In this document: positions 54,351 to 63,880 of the stretch, in pieces
Layout: the number at the start of each line of letters is the position of its first letter
Position numbering within the stretch: position 1 is the first letter of the stretch
DNA from: Rhizobium oryziradicis
GTDB lineage: Bacteria; Pseudomonadota; Alphaproteobacteria; Rhizobiales; Rhizobiaceae
Length of the DNA stretch: 64,000 nucleotides
NCBI RefSeq assembly: GCF_001939045.1
Contig: NZ_MKIM01000027.1
Coordinates: 839,304 to 903,303, forward strand
Direction of reading: 5' to 3'
Position numbers and translations under genes: made by a program
The notes under the pieces: generated by a model
The model's input: only the letters and a program-made list of their open reading frames with translations
What the model was told of the DNA's origin: nothing
Database searches by the model: none

Positions 54351-56189
54351 CTATGAGCGTGAAGACATTCTGGATGCTACTATGTTCAAATCGGCCGGAT
54401 CGGGGAAGTCTGCAGCCCATCCGGAAGAAAAAGATATGTCGTTTGAATTCGGCCGCTTCTCCAGAGGCAAATGTGTCAACTTTATTCTCGCAGGAAGAGC
54501 CGCAGCTTCTCCTACGAAAAGAGCCTCACGTCGCGGTAACGAGGGAAGCAGTTTGATAAGACCGGCCATTGTGTCAGGCAAAAAACGACCGACGTGTTCT
54601 TGGTCTCGACCATTGGTCAAACGTAAGACAACCCAAGAATTGCACTGCGAAAGCACTGTGCTCTCAACATCAGAAGGGCGCTGGGACACGAGCATCAGGC
54701 CGATACCATATTTCCGTCCTTCACGTGCAATCCTGCGTATTGCATCCTGAGCAGCGGCATACTGTGCCTCGCCGCGGTCAGGCACATATCTGTGAGCTTC
54801 TTCGCACACAACAAGAATCGGATCCTTTTCCCGTTCTTCTCGCGTCTGTGCAAGTTTGTATGAGAATAGCAGCCGAGCAATAGCAGCTGTCAACGGCCCG
54901 GCCACTTCCGTCGGAAGTCCAGAAATATCAATTATGCGAATCGGAGCGTCGGGTCTTTCTGTGTCGGCTCCTACGAACTGAGCAAGGATGTCGGCGAGGC
55001 TTGGATCGCCAGCCACATGATTGCGCATCAGAAAATCAATTCGCGCGTCGAGCCGAAGCACTGACAACTTGTCGAGGATGGATGCAAATTTTTGCTGATA
55101 CTCGCTATCGCTAACCGTCTCCCAACCGATCTTAACCCAACGGTTGTTTTGGCATACTTCAATGTGCTTTATGAACTCATCCAGATTAAACGGGAGAGGC
55201 CAGTCACGGTCGAATGTTGCAATTTTTGTTTGATCTTGACCTGGAGCAGCACGCGGGAGATCAGGATGTCCTCGCCCTGTTTTCCTCTCCGCATCAGTCG
55301 CATCCAATACCATTCCGCTTTTGTGCATGCGGGCGTGCGCCAAGGCCTTGTAGACAACATTGGCTTGTGATGTCGCTTCGAACTCCCCTTTTCCTACGAC
55401 CAGTCGACGGAACTCATCACTGGACATGAGCCAATAGGGCAATTTTATTTGTCGACTGCCTGTCGCGCTCCCGCCAGCATCATCATATGCACGGAATACA
55501 ATTGCTTTGTCTCCGAATGCCGAACCATATTCCCCATGCGGGTCAATAATGACAACCCGTGGCTTTGAAACCGGTCCGTCCTGAACTGCTTGATGCCTCA
55601 ACACGGCATGAAGAATGGCAGCCACTGCAGTAGACTTGCCGGACCCTGTTGAACCGAGCACTGCAAAATGCTGTCCGAAGAGTTTATCCATGTCGGCATG
55701 ACAAGCAACACCTTCAGCTCCGACGTAGCTTCCAAAGCTGATAAACCGATTTGGACCGTCCCCGCCTTGCTTTTCGATGGCTGTATAGAGACGGCGCGTC
55801 TCCGACGAGGTAACTAAGTAGGCCGCCTGCAAGGGGAGTGGGGAATTACGAACCCCTCTATCAAATGATAGAATCTCTTCGGCCCTTTGCCAGCGTGCTT
55901 CGCCAAAGAGGTCGGCCTCTAGCACACGGCGATCCATTGCTTCTGCTGCCCCTTGCGCTGCAGCTTCCTCCTCGGTCTGCAATCGCAAAAGCCGCACCAT
56001 AGCAAAGAGGACGGTTCGTCCCATGTGCAGTTTGATGAGACTACCTATTTGTCCGACAGAGTATACGGTTCCGCCGTGGGTCTGGACGAGCTCAGTCAAG
56101 CTACGCCGAAGAGATATCTTCAAGGTCGTACCCGACGTTTCAAAAACAGTTCCGATCTGCAGACTCGGATCAAGATCAAAGTCGCTCAT
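54351..56189 (-). CDS. HerA-like ATPase of a SIR2-HerA defence pair
   Basis: 612 residues. An N-terminal HAS-barrel (IGTVFETSGTTLKISL), Walker A GSTGSGKST (179-187), the HerA element RVVIIDPHGEYG (211-222), and Walker B ILVVCEEAHRY (458-468), then SQRPSDVESTVLSQCN. HerA proteins are hexameric DNA translocases; with SIR2 they form an NADase defence complex. ATGA overlap with the SIR2 gene upstream ties the two in translation. Confidence 0.93.
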   Translation of the reverse strand: MSDFDLDPSLQIGTVFETSGTTLKISLRRSLTELVQTHGGTVYSVGQIGSLIKLHMGRTVLFAMVRLLRLQTEEEAAAQGAAEAMDRRVLEADLFGEARWQRAEEILSFDRGVRNSPLPLQAAYLVTSSETRRLYTAIEKQGGDGPNRFISFGSYVGAEGVACHADMDKLFGQHFAVLGSTGSGKSTAVAAILHAVLRHQAVQDGPVSKPRVVIIDPHGEYGSAFGDKAIVFRAYDDAGGSATGSRQIKLPYWLMSSDEFRRLVVGKGEFEATSQANVVYKALAHARMHKSGMVLDATDAERKTGRGHPDLPRAAPGQDQTKIATFDRDWPLPFNLDEFIKHIEVCQNNRWVKIGWETVSDSEYQQKFASILDKLSVLRLDARIDFLMRNHVAGDPSLADILAQFVGADTERPDAPIRIIDISGLPTEVAGPLTAAIARLLFSYKLAQTREEREKDPILVVCEEAHRYVPDRGEAQYAAAQDAIRRIAREGRKYGIGLMLVSQRPSDVESTVLSQCNSWVVLRLTNGRDQEHVGRFLPDTMAGLIKLLPSLPRREALFVGEAAALPARIKLTHLPLEKRPNSNDISFSSGWAADFPDPADLNIVASRMSSRS

Positions 56190-57358
56190 TCGATCACCTC
56201 AGCAATATCGGTAGGCAAGCCATTCTCAAGCAGGGAAGTGATACCTTCAAAGCTCCACCAGTCTCGTTTTATACTGACTGTGAGTGGGAAGAAGGGGCCT
56301 GAACTCCCTCGGTAAAGACCATCTTCTGCCAGAACGAATATCCTCTCGCCCGCATTACTTTCTCCCCAAGTCTTCAGCTTGGGCGTGCGGCTTTTAGAGA
56401 GAGCGACAAGAGTTGTCTTGCTATCAACATGGAGTAGCTGATGCTCAATGATTGCATCTATATGGTCATCGCCGAACGAATATCCGCACACGAAGAGGAC
56501 CTGTTGTCGCTCCGCAGAAAGAAGACCGCGAAACCGCTGAAACAGGAAACCAAACGGGTCTTCGCGCGATGCCATATATTTCGTGGACTGCGGATAGATG
56601 ACCACATTGCCGTTGTTATCTGAGCGGTCAGGGTAGGCGTCATCATGGCGTACCCTGAATACACGTCCCTTTTCATGCCCACTTCTGTACCAGTCGATAG
56701 AACCATGGAGCTTCGTAACCACGGCTTTTATCGGTGATACGCTTGTTGATATATGGAGCGTCTGCTCATTCCAGCTAGCAATTGCACCGCCAGAAAATCC
56801 ATCCAAATAGGGAATAAGTTCGAGTGCCAGCGCGTCTTCAATCAAAGTATCATAATTGGTGGTTATAAATTGGATTGCTTCTCGGCGTTCATCGAGTCCT
56901 GCCCGATTGACTTTGTATAGAGAGCGGATAAACTTACGGTGGTGCTCGATATTTACGATTGGCTTACCCGGCACTCCTTCTTGCTCGGGGGATGTTTTGG
57001 AAGCCGGAACGTAGCCCCAACGCAAAATATCTCTAATGTGTCGTAAAATTGTATGATGTGCGGCCTGCAATTTTGTCTTATGTACGCGATCTCCACCTAC
57101 GAATGCCGACGCATCCTTTGCACGCTCTGCAAGCGCTACAAGATCACCGAAGTGGCTGAGAACATGCTCGATATGAAGTTTTTCTGGTAGATCATTTCGG
57201 ACCGCTGTTACCAAATTAAGGATTTCCTCATCCGCTGCATTGCTCAGGAGATGAAAAATGCGATCCGTTAAAGGATACATGAGAGGCAATCCGGCTTTAT
57301 AGCTGATCCCAGCGCCGGTGAGCCAAACTTGTCGTGGCGCACGAATGTGGCGATCCAA
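56186..57358 (-). CDS. SIR2-domain effector of a SIR2-HerA defence pair
   Basis: 390 residues. SIR2 motifs: GAGIS (15-19), TTNYDTL (N168, D170) and KLHGSIDW (H218); later FVCGYSFGDDHID is typical of defence SIR2 proteins. Expected to cleave NAD+ when phage infection is sensed, with HerA as partner. No ATG precedes the first motif: I use the TTG at 57358, though a rarer codon slightly upstream is possible. The start region has no good ribosome site. Confidence 0.9.
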   Translation of the reverse strand: MDRHIRAPRQVWLTGAGISYKAGLPLMYPLTDRIFHLLSNAADEEILNLVTAVRNDLPEKLHIEHVLSHFGDLVALAERAKDASAFVGGDRVHKTKLQAAHHTILRHIRDILRWGYVPASKTSPEQEGVPGKPIVNIEHHRKFIRSLYKVNRAGLDERREAIQFITTNYDTLIEDALALELIPYLDGFSGGAIASWNEQTLHISTSVSPIKAVVTKLHGSIDWYRSGHEKGRVFRVRHDDAYPDRSDNNGNVVIYPQSTKYMASREDPFGFLFQRFRGLLSAERQQVLFVCGYSFGDDHIDAIIEHQLLHVDSKTTLVALSKSRTPKLKTWGESNAGERIFVLAEDGLYRGSSGPFFPLTVSIKRDWWSFEGITSLLENGLPTDIAEVIE

Positions 57359-57855
57359 TTGGCGCGCTGCTTCAATATCGTTGCTAATTATCCCGCCCCC
57401 CCGAGCTTTACCAGTAGTTTAACCTCTGGTTGAGCATACAGCAACAATTGCATTTTTTGTCAAGGAAATACTCAGCGTCGCCGACCGCATACTGCTGAGC
57501 TTCAAGAGCCCACTGAAAAATGCTCAAGAATTATCACAGAAATTATGTCGAAATTCTTGAGCGGTGGCTTTGATTGAGTTTTGCACTTTTTTGTTGATTA
57601 CTCACATCAGAGTAATCGGTCGACATGCCCCTTTCTGAGGCACAGAAAAAACTATCTGAAAGCTTTCGGTCACATTTACAAGTTCAGCTAATTGAGTTTT
57701 CCAACAATAGATTTCGAAGTTGAAGGGAGCTCATCTGACACCCTTTGAAGGTGAGGGGGAGATCTAAAAAAACGAAGGAAAATCAATAGGTGCACTTATC
57801 CCCTCACTTTCAACAATTCTCACTGTTTTCATTGAGAAATATCCAATTTCTGATG
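57359..57855. other. Non-coding right end of the prophage
   Basis: About 500 bp without a supported gene. GCTCAAGAATT (57522-57532) and AATTCTTGAGC (57552-57562) form a stem that could be a terminator or regulatory hairpin. The promoter of the SIR2-HerA pair must lie in the left part. An 80-codon frame at 57764-58006 (minus) crosses attR and is not called. Confidence 0.55.
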
Positions 57856-57876
57856 ATCCTGCAGGGGTCGCCATTA
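57856..57876 (+). repeat. attR core
   Basis: Exact 21-bp copy of 16237-16257 (starts ATCCTGCAGGGG). Upstream sequence is phage-derived, not tRNA, so only the 3' tRNA fragment is present. Confidence 0.93.
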
Positions 57877-58107
57877 TCTTCTTTTCCTTATAGGTCATCG
57901 AACATTCTTGTTTTCGCTGGTCTGGTTTGTCCTTTGGCTGACTGATCTGGGGATTTCGATGCATTTGATTTGTCCACTTTAGTTTTGAGAACCTCTTAGC
58001 CTCCATTTTCCTCGCAACGCTAAGCCTTACGGTCGTCCAATGGCCCCCGGAGCGAGCAGGAATGCGCGATGAAACGTTTTATATAAATAGGCTAGAGTGT
58101 GTCAGGT

Positions 58108-58701
58108 TTAGTTTGAACCATACCCAGCATGCCTGAGATAGTTTGCGCACTCCTGCGGTGAGAATGCCGTAAGAAGTTGCCCGATGCGCCTCCATGTTGT
58201 CTCAATGGTTCGTTCTTCGGCTTTTCTGACAAGTGCCTTGAGCTTTGCAAACATCATTTCGATAGGATTGAGATCAGGACTGTAGGGTGGCAGGAAGAAG
58301 AGGTGAGCACCGACATTGCGAATGGCATCGCGCACAGGCTTTCCTTTGTGGCTTGCCAGATTGTCGAGAATGACGATATCACGCGGCTTGAGAGTTGGAA
58401 CGAGGTATTGCTGGACCCATGCCGCAAAGGCAACGCTGTTGATGGGACCATCGAGAACACACGGTGCTACGATGCTGTCGCGGCGCAGGCCAGCCAGAAA
58501 GATCAACGTTTTCCAGTGGACATGCGGCACCTTTGCGATGAGCGGCTCTCCGCGCTGGCTCCAGCCGCAGGTGCGCGTCATGTTGGTCTTAACCCAGGTT
58601 TCATCAAGGAAGACAAGATGATCGGGATCAAGTCTGTGCTGATGTGTCTTCCAGCGAGCTCGGAACCGGGCCACCTTCGGCCTGTCCTGTTCGCATGCCA
58701 C
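58108..58701 (-). CDS. IS630 transposase, DDE part (second frame)
   Basis: 197 residues from an internal ATG; the true product is a fusion with the upstream frame. Catalytic residues in FLDETWVKTNM, VILDNLASHKG and DLNPIEMMFAKLK supply the D, D and E. The frames meet near the A8 run at about 58707-58714; reading on requires skipping one base. Confidence 0.9.
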   Translation of the reverse strand: MACEQDRPKVARFRARWKTHQHRLDPDHLVFLDETWVKTNMTRTCGWSQRGEPLIAKVPHVHWKTLIFLAGLRRDSIVAPCVLDGPINSVAFAAWVQQYLVPTLKPRDIVILDNLASHKGKPVRDAIRNVGAHLFFLPPYSPDLNPIEMMFAKLKALVRKAEERTIETTWRRIGQLLTAFSPQECANYLRHAGYGSN

Positions 58702-59080
58702 CAGTGTTTTTTTTGAAGGTCTTGCCTCCGCTGCGCAGGAAGCGCGAAATCGTGTCGTGAGAGACGCTGATCCCCGCAGCTTTCAAATCCGCAGACAGCG
58801 CACGCAGCACCGTCCAGTCGGATTTGGCCACAAGCCGTTGACGCACCGCATCTGCTGCCTCGTCCCTCAGGATCGGCTTGACGTAGCCGCCTATCTTCGC
58901 AGGCATCAAGCCTTTGCCAGAGCGCACTCGCTGTCCTATCCGAACTGCCGTGGCCGTCGACACCCCAAACCGCACGGCAGCAGCACGAACAGTCATACCG
59001 TCACTCAAAGCGGCTGCAATACGCATGCGCAAATCAAGAGAAACAGGATGCACCATCACTGCTGGCCTCCATTCCAGCAA
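58628..59080 (-). CDS. IS630 transposase, DNA-binding part (first frame)
   Basis: 150 residues. HTH regions DLRMRIAAALSDGMTVRAAAVRFGVSTATAVRI and a second at LSADLKAAGISVSHDTISRFLR. The frame continues past GGKTFKKN into an unrelated tail; a shift at AAAAAAAA would enter the DDE frame (KKTLVACEQDRP). This may be programmed slippage or an inactivating mutation. Confidence 0.85.
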   Translation of the reverse strand: MLEWRPAVMVHPVSLDLRMRIAAALSDGMTVRAAAVRFGVSTATAVRIGQRVRSGKGLMPAKIGGYVKPILRDEAADAVRQRLVAKSDWTVLRALSADLKAAGISVSHDTISRFLRSGGKTFKKNTGGMRTGQAEGGPVPSSLEDTSAQT

Positions 59081-59150
59081 TGAGTTTGAATCATAAATTC
59101 AAACAAAAGGGAATCCCATCACGAGTCAATTTACACTTGACGGACTCTAA

Positions 59151-60087
59151 TTAACTACCACGACCGTCAAACGGCCTTCCGGGGACTCGCCAGCAAGCGG
59201 TCGATGAGTTCCAATCGGAGCTTCTTTGCGATGCACCCGACACCATCGCCCGCTTGCGCCAACGGGTTTTATGGCTGGTGCAGGACTCCAATCACGTTCG
59301 ACTGGTCTCGACGATGGGCGCATTGACGGCACCGCGAAGAAAAGGGGATCGATTCAATGGATTACCGAGAATGATCTGCCAGCGGAAGTCTGTTATGGGC
59401 TGTTCCAATTGAAGACAGCATTTGGCTGGGATAGGGAGGTCAAACGGTTGATCGAGCCGCTAAGCTTCGTAGCAGGTTGTCAGCTCTGCTGGCCATGGTA
59501 GGGCCAGCTTCGAAAGCAAAACCTTCGGATGTTTGATAAAGATGGGTCTGTCTGGGGCACCCGTCGAATTCGATGACGGCTCAATGGTGTCGCAGATGAA
59601 CGAGTGGGGATATGTGCTATTCACTCTGTGTACGACAAGAGCAATCGAAGACCGGACATCGGGTCAATCTAGAGCTTTTGATGATTTCGCTGGTCTGACC
59701 GTACGAGATCCGCGAGATCTATTTTTGAAGATTGTGGAGATGAATGGGCTTGAAGTGGTCGCCATTGAAACAAGCCCTCATTTCGGACCAAGCTGTTGAA
59801 TTAGACGTCACAGACTCACTTACACATGGTGGAAGTGGTGATTTTCGAGCGACACGAAATCTGCATCCACAAGCCTTATTGACTATCCGCGGCCTCCGAT
59901 GAACAACGCGATGGCCAACGCCTTTGTGTCATCTGTAGTAACCGTTCGTTTTGGAGACGCTCCATAAGTAATTGAACTCGCTGAGCTTTTGGAGGCTTCA
60001 TATTTTAATATTAGAATCAGTGGTTTAGTTGTTGATATGAGCTAAGGGGCAGGGTATGCTCCCAGCATAAATGAGATTCGTGGTTCT
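59151..60087. other. Decayed DNA between IS630 and the methyltransferase gene
   Basis: 937 bp. Two short frames (59226-59501, 91 codons; 59533-59799, 88 codons) show no domain I recognise, and the context looks like insertion-sequence debris; PPMNNAMANAF near 59900 faintly recalls an IS3-type DNA segment. I make no gene call. The promoter of the methyltransferase should lie at about 59990-60080. Confidence 0.5.
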
Positions 60088-63036
60088 ATGATGACAGAGA
60101 CACCCAAGCCGACGATCGATACGCTCGCCGCGTTGCTGGGCTATATGGAGCACCGCGCTTACTTTCGAGCTAATGATCGCACTTCGGATGACAGGCACGG
60201 TTATCTCGTCCGTCAAGCGTTTGACGAATTTGGAATTCATTCGGTTTTCTGCATCGAAGACGGCTTCAAGCCAACGCGCCTGAAGCCAATCGTGTATCTA
60301 GTGCAAGCCGATACTGAGGTCGATTTACGGCGTATCTGGCGGAAGGTGTGGAGCCAGGGGTCTGTCCCGTTTCTGCTAGCGGTCGTTGATGGCGACGTTT
60401 TCATTTGCCCTGCATTTGGGCCGCCGCCTTCCGATATATCGCGGCTATCAAAGCCATTAGGAGACAGCCTTCCAGCCGGACTAGGGTCTTTAAGAAGGTC
60501 AGGATTACTTTCCTGTCTCACATGGAAGGAATTTGACCTCAAGGTAGGAAGCAGTATCGACAATATTCTTGTTGGTTCCATTGAGGCGCTCAATAATCGG
60601 GCGAGGGTGGAATTCCCTCACCTAAAGGAGCATCGAGACCTCCTCAATTCGCTTATCGGAAAGTTCCTGTACACCTATGTGCTCATTGATAGGGGCATAT
60701 TGGACAAGACGTGGCTTGAGCGAAAAGCCTCTGAGATCAACGTTCCAGTTTCGATCGTAAACGCGATGGTAGCTCCCAGTTCACTCGTTGATTGCGAAAC
60801 CGACTGGACGACTGCAGCAGTTATGGGCATCTTCGCGGCCGTGGACTCCGAGATCAACGGCTCTGTGTTCTTGATCGACAAGAAGCAGCAGGAGTTGGTG
60901 CCAGACCGTCTTTGCCACATGGTACACCGTGTGATCCGGGGAGGTGATGTCCTGAATGAGGGTACTCGCCAACTCAGCTTTCTGGACGTGTCGTTCTCGG
61001 CATTGAGAACTGAGACGATCTCGGCGATCTACGAGCGCTTTGTCGCTGTGGAGGACAAAAACAAACGCCGGAACGATGGCGTTTACTACACGCCGCCACA
61101 TCTCGCAGATCACGTACTTGATCGAGTAGAGGCTGTCCGCCCGATAGATGAGAATTCGCGCGTCATCGACGCTGCTGCTGGCTCGGGCATCTTTCTTGTC
61201 GGCGCTTATAGACGCCTAATGGAACGGCACGCGCCCGCCGGTGGCTGGAGCCCTATCCATGTAACGCTTGCTCGAAAGCTCATGACGGATTGCATCCACG
61301 GCAGAGAGAAGCATCCGCAGGCAGCTAATGTTTGTCGCTTCAGCCTGTATCTGACGCTTTTAGATTATGTTGGAAGAGCGCCGATTGAGGTTCTGTCCGC
61401 AACGGCGAAAGAGCTAAAATTTCTTCCTGACCTTAGTGAGAACATCATCGCGATCGATGCATTTGATGATACTGGGGATCGGCGGGTGTTTACTCACGTC
61501 ATCGGCAACCCTCCATGGTCTTCGACAACAGGTCAAAAACATCGACGCAACAAAGAGCAATTACCCACGGCAGTAGAGCTTTCTCTTCTCCAGTTTCAGA
61601 ACGAACTGAAGGAAAAGAAGCTCCCTGTCGCTCACAACAGGCTGGCAGAACACTTTGTCTGGCTGGCTAAAATCAGGCTTGCGGCTCCTAACGCCGTTGT
61701 GGGGCTGGTTTTGCCAGCGCGATCGTTTATCGGGAGGGCATCGACGCGCTTTGCGCGTTCCGTAGCTTCGGAGTTATCGTTAAGATGGGTTGGCAATCTG
61801 TCACATCTTCGCAGAAAGCTCTTCCAGGGTGCAGACGCTGCCACCTGTGTTGTAGTCGCCGAAAATCGCGTGCCAGATCGCGACGGCAAGGTTGCTGTCT
61901 ATCGGCCGCTTCTGCCGTCTCTTCCTTTGGGTAAAGGTAGAGAGATTTGGGCCTTGGTCTCATCTGACGCGGATGTGGAAGTGATGCGTGTTGCAGATTT
62001 CCAGCAAGGCCCTAATGGCTGGTTCCGCCCCGCGGTTTTGGGCCGCCTTGATAGGCGCTTGAATGAAGCGCTGACAGATTGGTCGTCGCTAACGAAGAGA
62101 ACGTTTGGGGATTTCCTTGAACGATCGGAGTTGGAAATCAGCCGCGGTGGCAGCAGGAATGAAACCGGAATTGAACGAGCAGGAGAGAACATAGTAGCTC
62201 TCTCGGCAGCAGATGTAAGGCGCGTTACTTCTGACTTTCGTGGCTTGTTTGCAGGAAACGTGATTTTGGTGCCGCGCAGCATGTCGGGAGCGACATACTA
62301 TTCCGATCCGGTAGCGTATCCCTCTACCTATAATGGCATCATCCCAAGCGCTCAGCAAAAAGCGTTTGCCGTCGATCCTAATGCGAAGACTTTCGCTATG
62401 GAGCCTGCAGTCGTGAATTCTATCAAAGCCTATCTCGACTCCGACATTCTCCGCTATTTTTGGTTTCTTTTTGGGCCGACGTACTTGATGGACAACGCTC
62501 GGCTTGAACGAGGGGATTTGCTGGCCTTTCCGTGCCCGTTCAGAGATGCGGAGGACTACAGATTTATTGAGCTCGGCCGATCCGCTGACCCCAACGATGT
62601 GATTTTAACAGCGATGGAAGCCGGGAGCGAGTTTCGCAGTTCCTTCGAGGAGTTTCGAACTTTCAGGAAGAAGTTTGCAAACGGCAAGATGCCGAAGGAG
62701 AGCTTAGATCTTTTCAAGGGCGGAGCGGAAAAACCATACCTTAAGCGCTTGCGAGATGAGTTGGTCGCAGCGTTGCCGTCTCGTCCAGACCTTGCGGTCT
62801 CATGGGCTGCGGTAGATGAGGGCAGAGCAGATGTCACGGTGCTCTTTGACAGGCGTTTCTCCCAACAGAAAACGACTACTGACCTGAACGGAAAGTACCT
62901 GTCCAGTTCTGTGCTTTTTCTTCAACCTGACGTCGCTCAGATCGTCGTTGCGAAACCGCGTTCTCGGTACGCATGGACGGTCGAGCAGGCTGTGTCTGAT
63001 GCGGGCGCGATATTGGCTGAGATTGGAAACGTTTGA
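60088..63036 (+). CDS. N6-adenine DNA methyltransferase of a two-gene system
   Basis: 982 residues. Methylase core in the middle: YYTPPHLADHVLDRV (333 on), motif I DAAAGSGIF (361-369), motif IV IGNPPW (NPPW 474-477). The 330-residue N-terminal part is unassigned (VPFLLAVVDGDVFICPAF). C-terminal region with NVILVPRSMSGATYYSDP and LFGPTYLMDNARLERGDLLAFPCPF could be the target-recognition half. Downstream gene overlaps. No hsdS or helicase gene beside it. Confidence 0.85.
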   Translation: MMTETPKPTIDTLAALLGYMEHRAYFRANDRTSDDRHGYLVRQAFDEFGIHSVFCIEDGFKPTRLKPIVYLVQADTEVDLRRIWRKVWSQGSVPFLLAVVDGDVFICPAFGPPPSDISRLSKPLGDSLPAGLGSLRRSGLLSCLTWKEFDLKVGSSIDNILVGSIEALNNRARVEFPHLKEHRDLLNSLIGKFLYTYVLIDRGILDKTWLERKASEINVPVSIVNAMVAPSSLVDCETDWTTAAVMGIFAAVDSEINGSVFLIDKKQQELVPDRLCHMVHRVIRGGDVLNEGTRQLSFLDVSFSALRTETISAIYERFVAVEDKNKRRNDGVYYTPPHLADHVLDRVEAVRPIDENSRVIDAAAGSGIFLVGAYRRLMERHAPAGGWSPIHVTLARKLMTDCIHGREKHPQAANVCRFSLYLTLLDYVGRAPIEVLSATAKELKFLPDLSENIIAIDAFDDTGDRRVFTHVIGNPPWSSTTGQKHRRNKEQLPTAVELSLLQFQNELKEKKLPVAHNRLAEHFVWLAKIRLAAPNAVVGLVLPARSFIGRASTRFARSVASELSLRWVGNLSHLRRKLFQGADAATCVVVAENRVPDRDGKVAVYRPLLPSLPLGKGREIWALVSSDADVEVMRVADFQQGPNGWFRPAVLGRLDRRLNEALTDWSSLTKRTFGDFLERSELEISRGGSRNETGIERAGENIVALSAADVRRVTSDFRGLFAGNVILVPRSMSGATYYSDPVAYPSTYNGIIPSAQQKAFAVDPNAKTFAMEPAVVNSIKAYLDSDILRYFWFLFGPTYLMDNARLERGDLLAFPCPFRDAEDYRFIELGRSADPNDVILTAMEAGSEFRSSFEEFRTFRKKFANGKMPKESLDLFKGGAEKPYLKRLRDELVAALPSRPDLAVSWAAVDEGRADVTVLFDRRFSQQKTTTDLNGKYLSSSVLFLQPDVAQIVVAKPRSRYAWTVEQAVSDAGAILAEIGNV

Positions 63037-63038
63037 TC

Positions 63039-63761
63039 ATGACATCTACCATGCCCGATGCTGACGAGTATTGGTCGTCTTTCTTGCAAAATGCCATCTG
63101 GGGCCTAGAGGAAGCAGGTAAGCTGTTGCAAACTACCGAAAGACGCCACGAACTCGAGGGGCGGAAAGATTGGTTTCGCAGCAAAAATTCTGTCGTCCCG
63201 CGGGAAAACTCGGTTTCGAGAGCGCTTGCGGATGCGTTCAATGTCGTGCGAGCACAGCAGGAACTTTCTTCAAATGGGAGTTCACAGCACGATTTGCGCT
63301 TTATCTCTATAGAATGTGAGGTTCCAAGGCCACGGGATCCTGGCATCAGCGACAAAGCTAAACCGACTGATCTACGCCTACTTTTGTTGCCGCTTGGCAA
63401 TTTTGACCTTCGAATAGAAGCGAAGACCGTCAGAAATATCCGCGATCTAAGGAACGATTATCTGGGCAGCGAAGGAATCCGCCGTTTTGAGAACGGGGAG
63501 AATCCTTACACCATCTCTCCCCATGGGGGCATGGCGGCATATGTCCTTGATGCCGATGCGGACGACTGGCGGCAAAAGATCAAAGACGCTGTGGCTGCTC
63601 AACATGACAGTGCGGAGTTACCATTCAGGGATAAGGCCGGAATAGAGCGGCACACGTCGGTTCACTGCTTTGATCACGTTATTAATGGTGAAACTAAGCA
63701 CTTTACTGTCAACGTTTTTCATTTGGTGTTCGAGATTGAGGCGCGACCGAGCCTCCGCTGA
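63039..63761 (+). CDS. Putative PD-(D/E)XK restriction nuclease
   Basis: 240 residues. KPTDLRLLLLPLGNFDLRIEAKTVRNIRD contains a D...ExK arrangement (D about 110, E and K near 127-129) as in PD-(D/E)XK nucleases. The first 90 residues are helical. Start at ATG 63039, just past the methylase TGA (63034-63036); a TTG at 63033 overlaps it. Tight coupling suggests the restriction partner of the methyltransferase. Confidence 0.65.
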   Translation: MTSTMPDADEYWSSFLQNAIWGLEEAGKLLQTTERRHELEGRKDWFRSKNSVVPRENSVSRALADAFNVVRAQQELSSNGSSQHDLRFISIECEVPRPRDPGISDKAKPTDLRLLLLPLGNFDLRIEAKTVRNIRDLRNDYLGSEGIRRFENGENPYTISPHGGMAAYVLDADADDWRQKIKDAVAAQHDSAELPFRDKAGIERHTSVHCFDHVINGETKHFTVNVFHLVFEIEARPSLR

Positions 63762-63880
63762 TCGTTTCGGCGGGTTGAGGTCAAGCGCTTTCAAGCTTCG
63801 TCAGCCAGAGTTTCTGATGTCCTCGCGAGGTCATGCTTTTGGGGGTGCGGAAGAAAACTTGGACCACCAAGAGGTAGTTC

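Larger units (their letters stand above)
58095..59148 (-). mobile_element. IS630-family insertion sequence
   Basis: 1054 bp with inverted ends, left GAGTGTGTCAGGTTTAG, right (inward) GAGTCCGTCAAGTGTAA, flanked by TA at 58093-58094 and 59149-59150, the IS630 target duplication. It encodes the transposase on the minus strand in two overlapping frames. It lies about 220 bp outside attR. Confidence 0.88.

Noticed and set aside
50728..57358. BREX, DISARM or type I restriction interpretation of the cargo
   Set aside because: No PglZ, BrxC, DrmA/DrmB, HsdR or HsdS gene is present; the motifs fit a single-chain MmeI-like enzyme plus SIR2-HerA.
57764..58006. An 80-codon minus-strand frame crossing attR
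   Set aside because: It spans the integration junction, so it would be created only by insertion; no domain and no supporting context.
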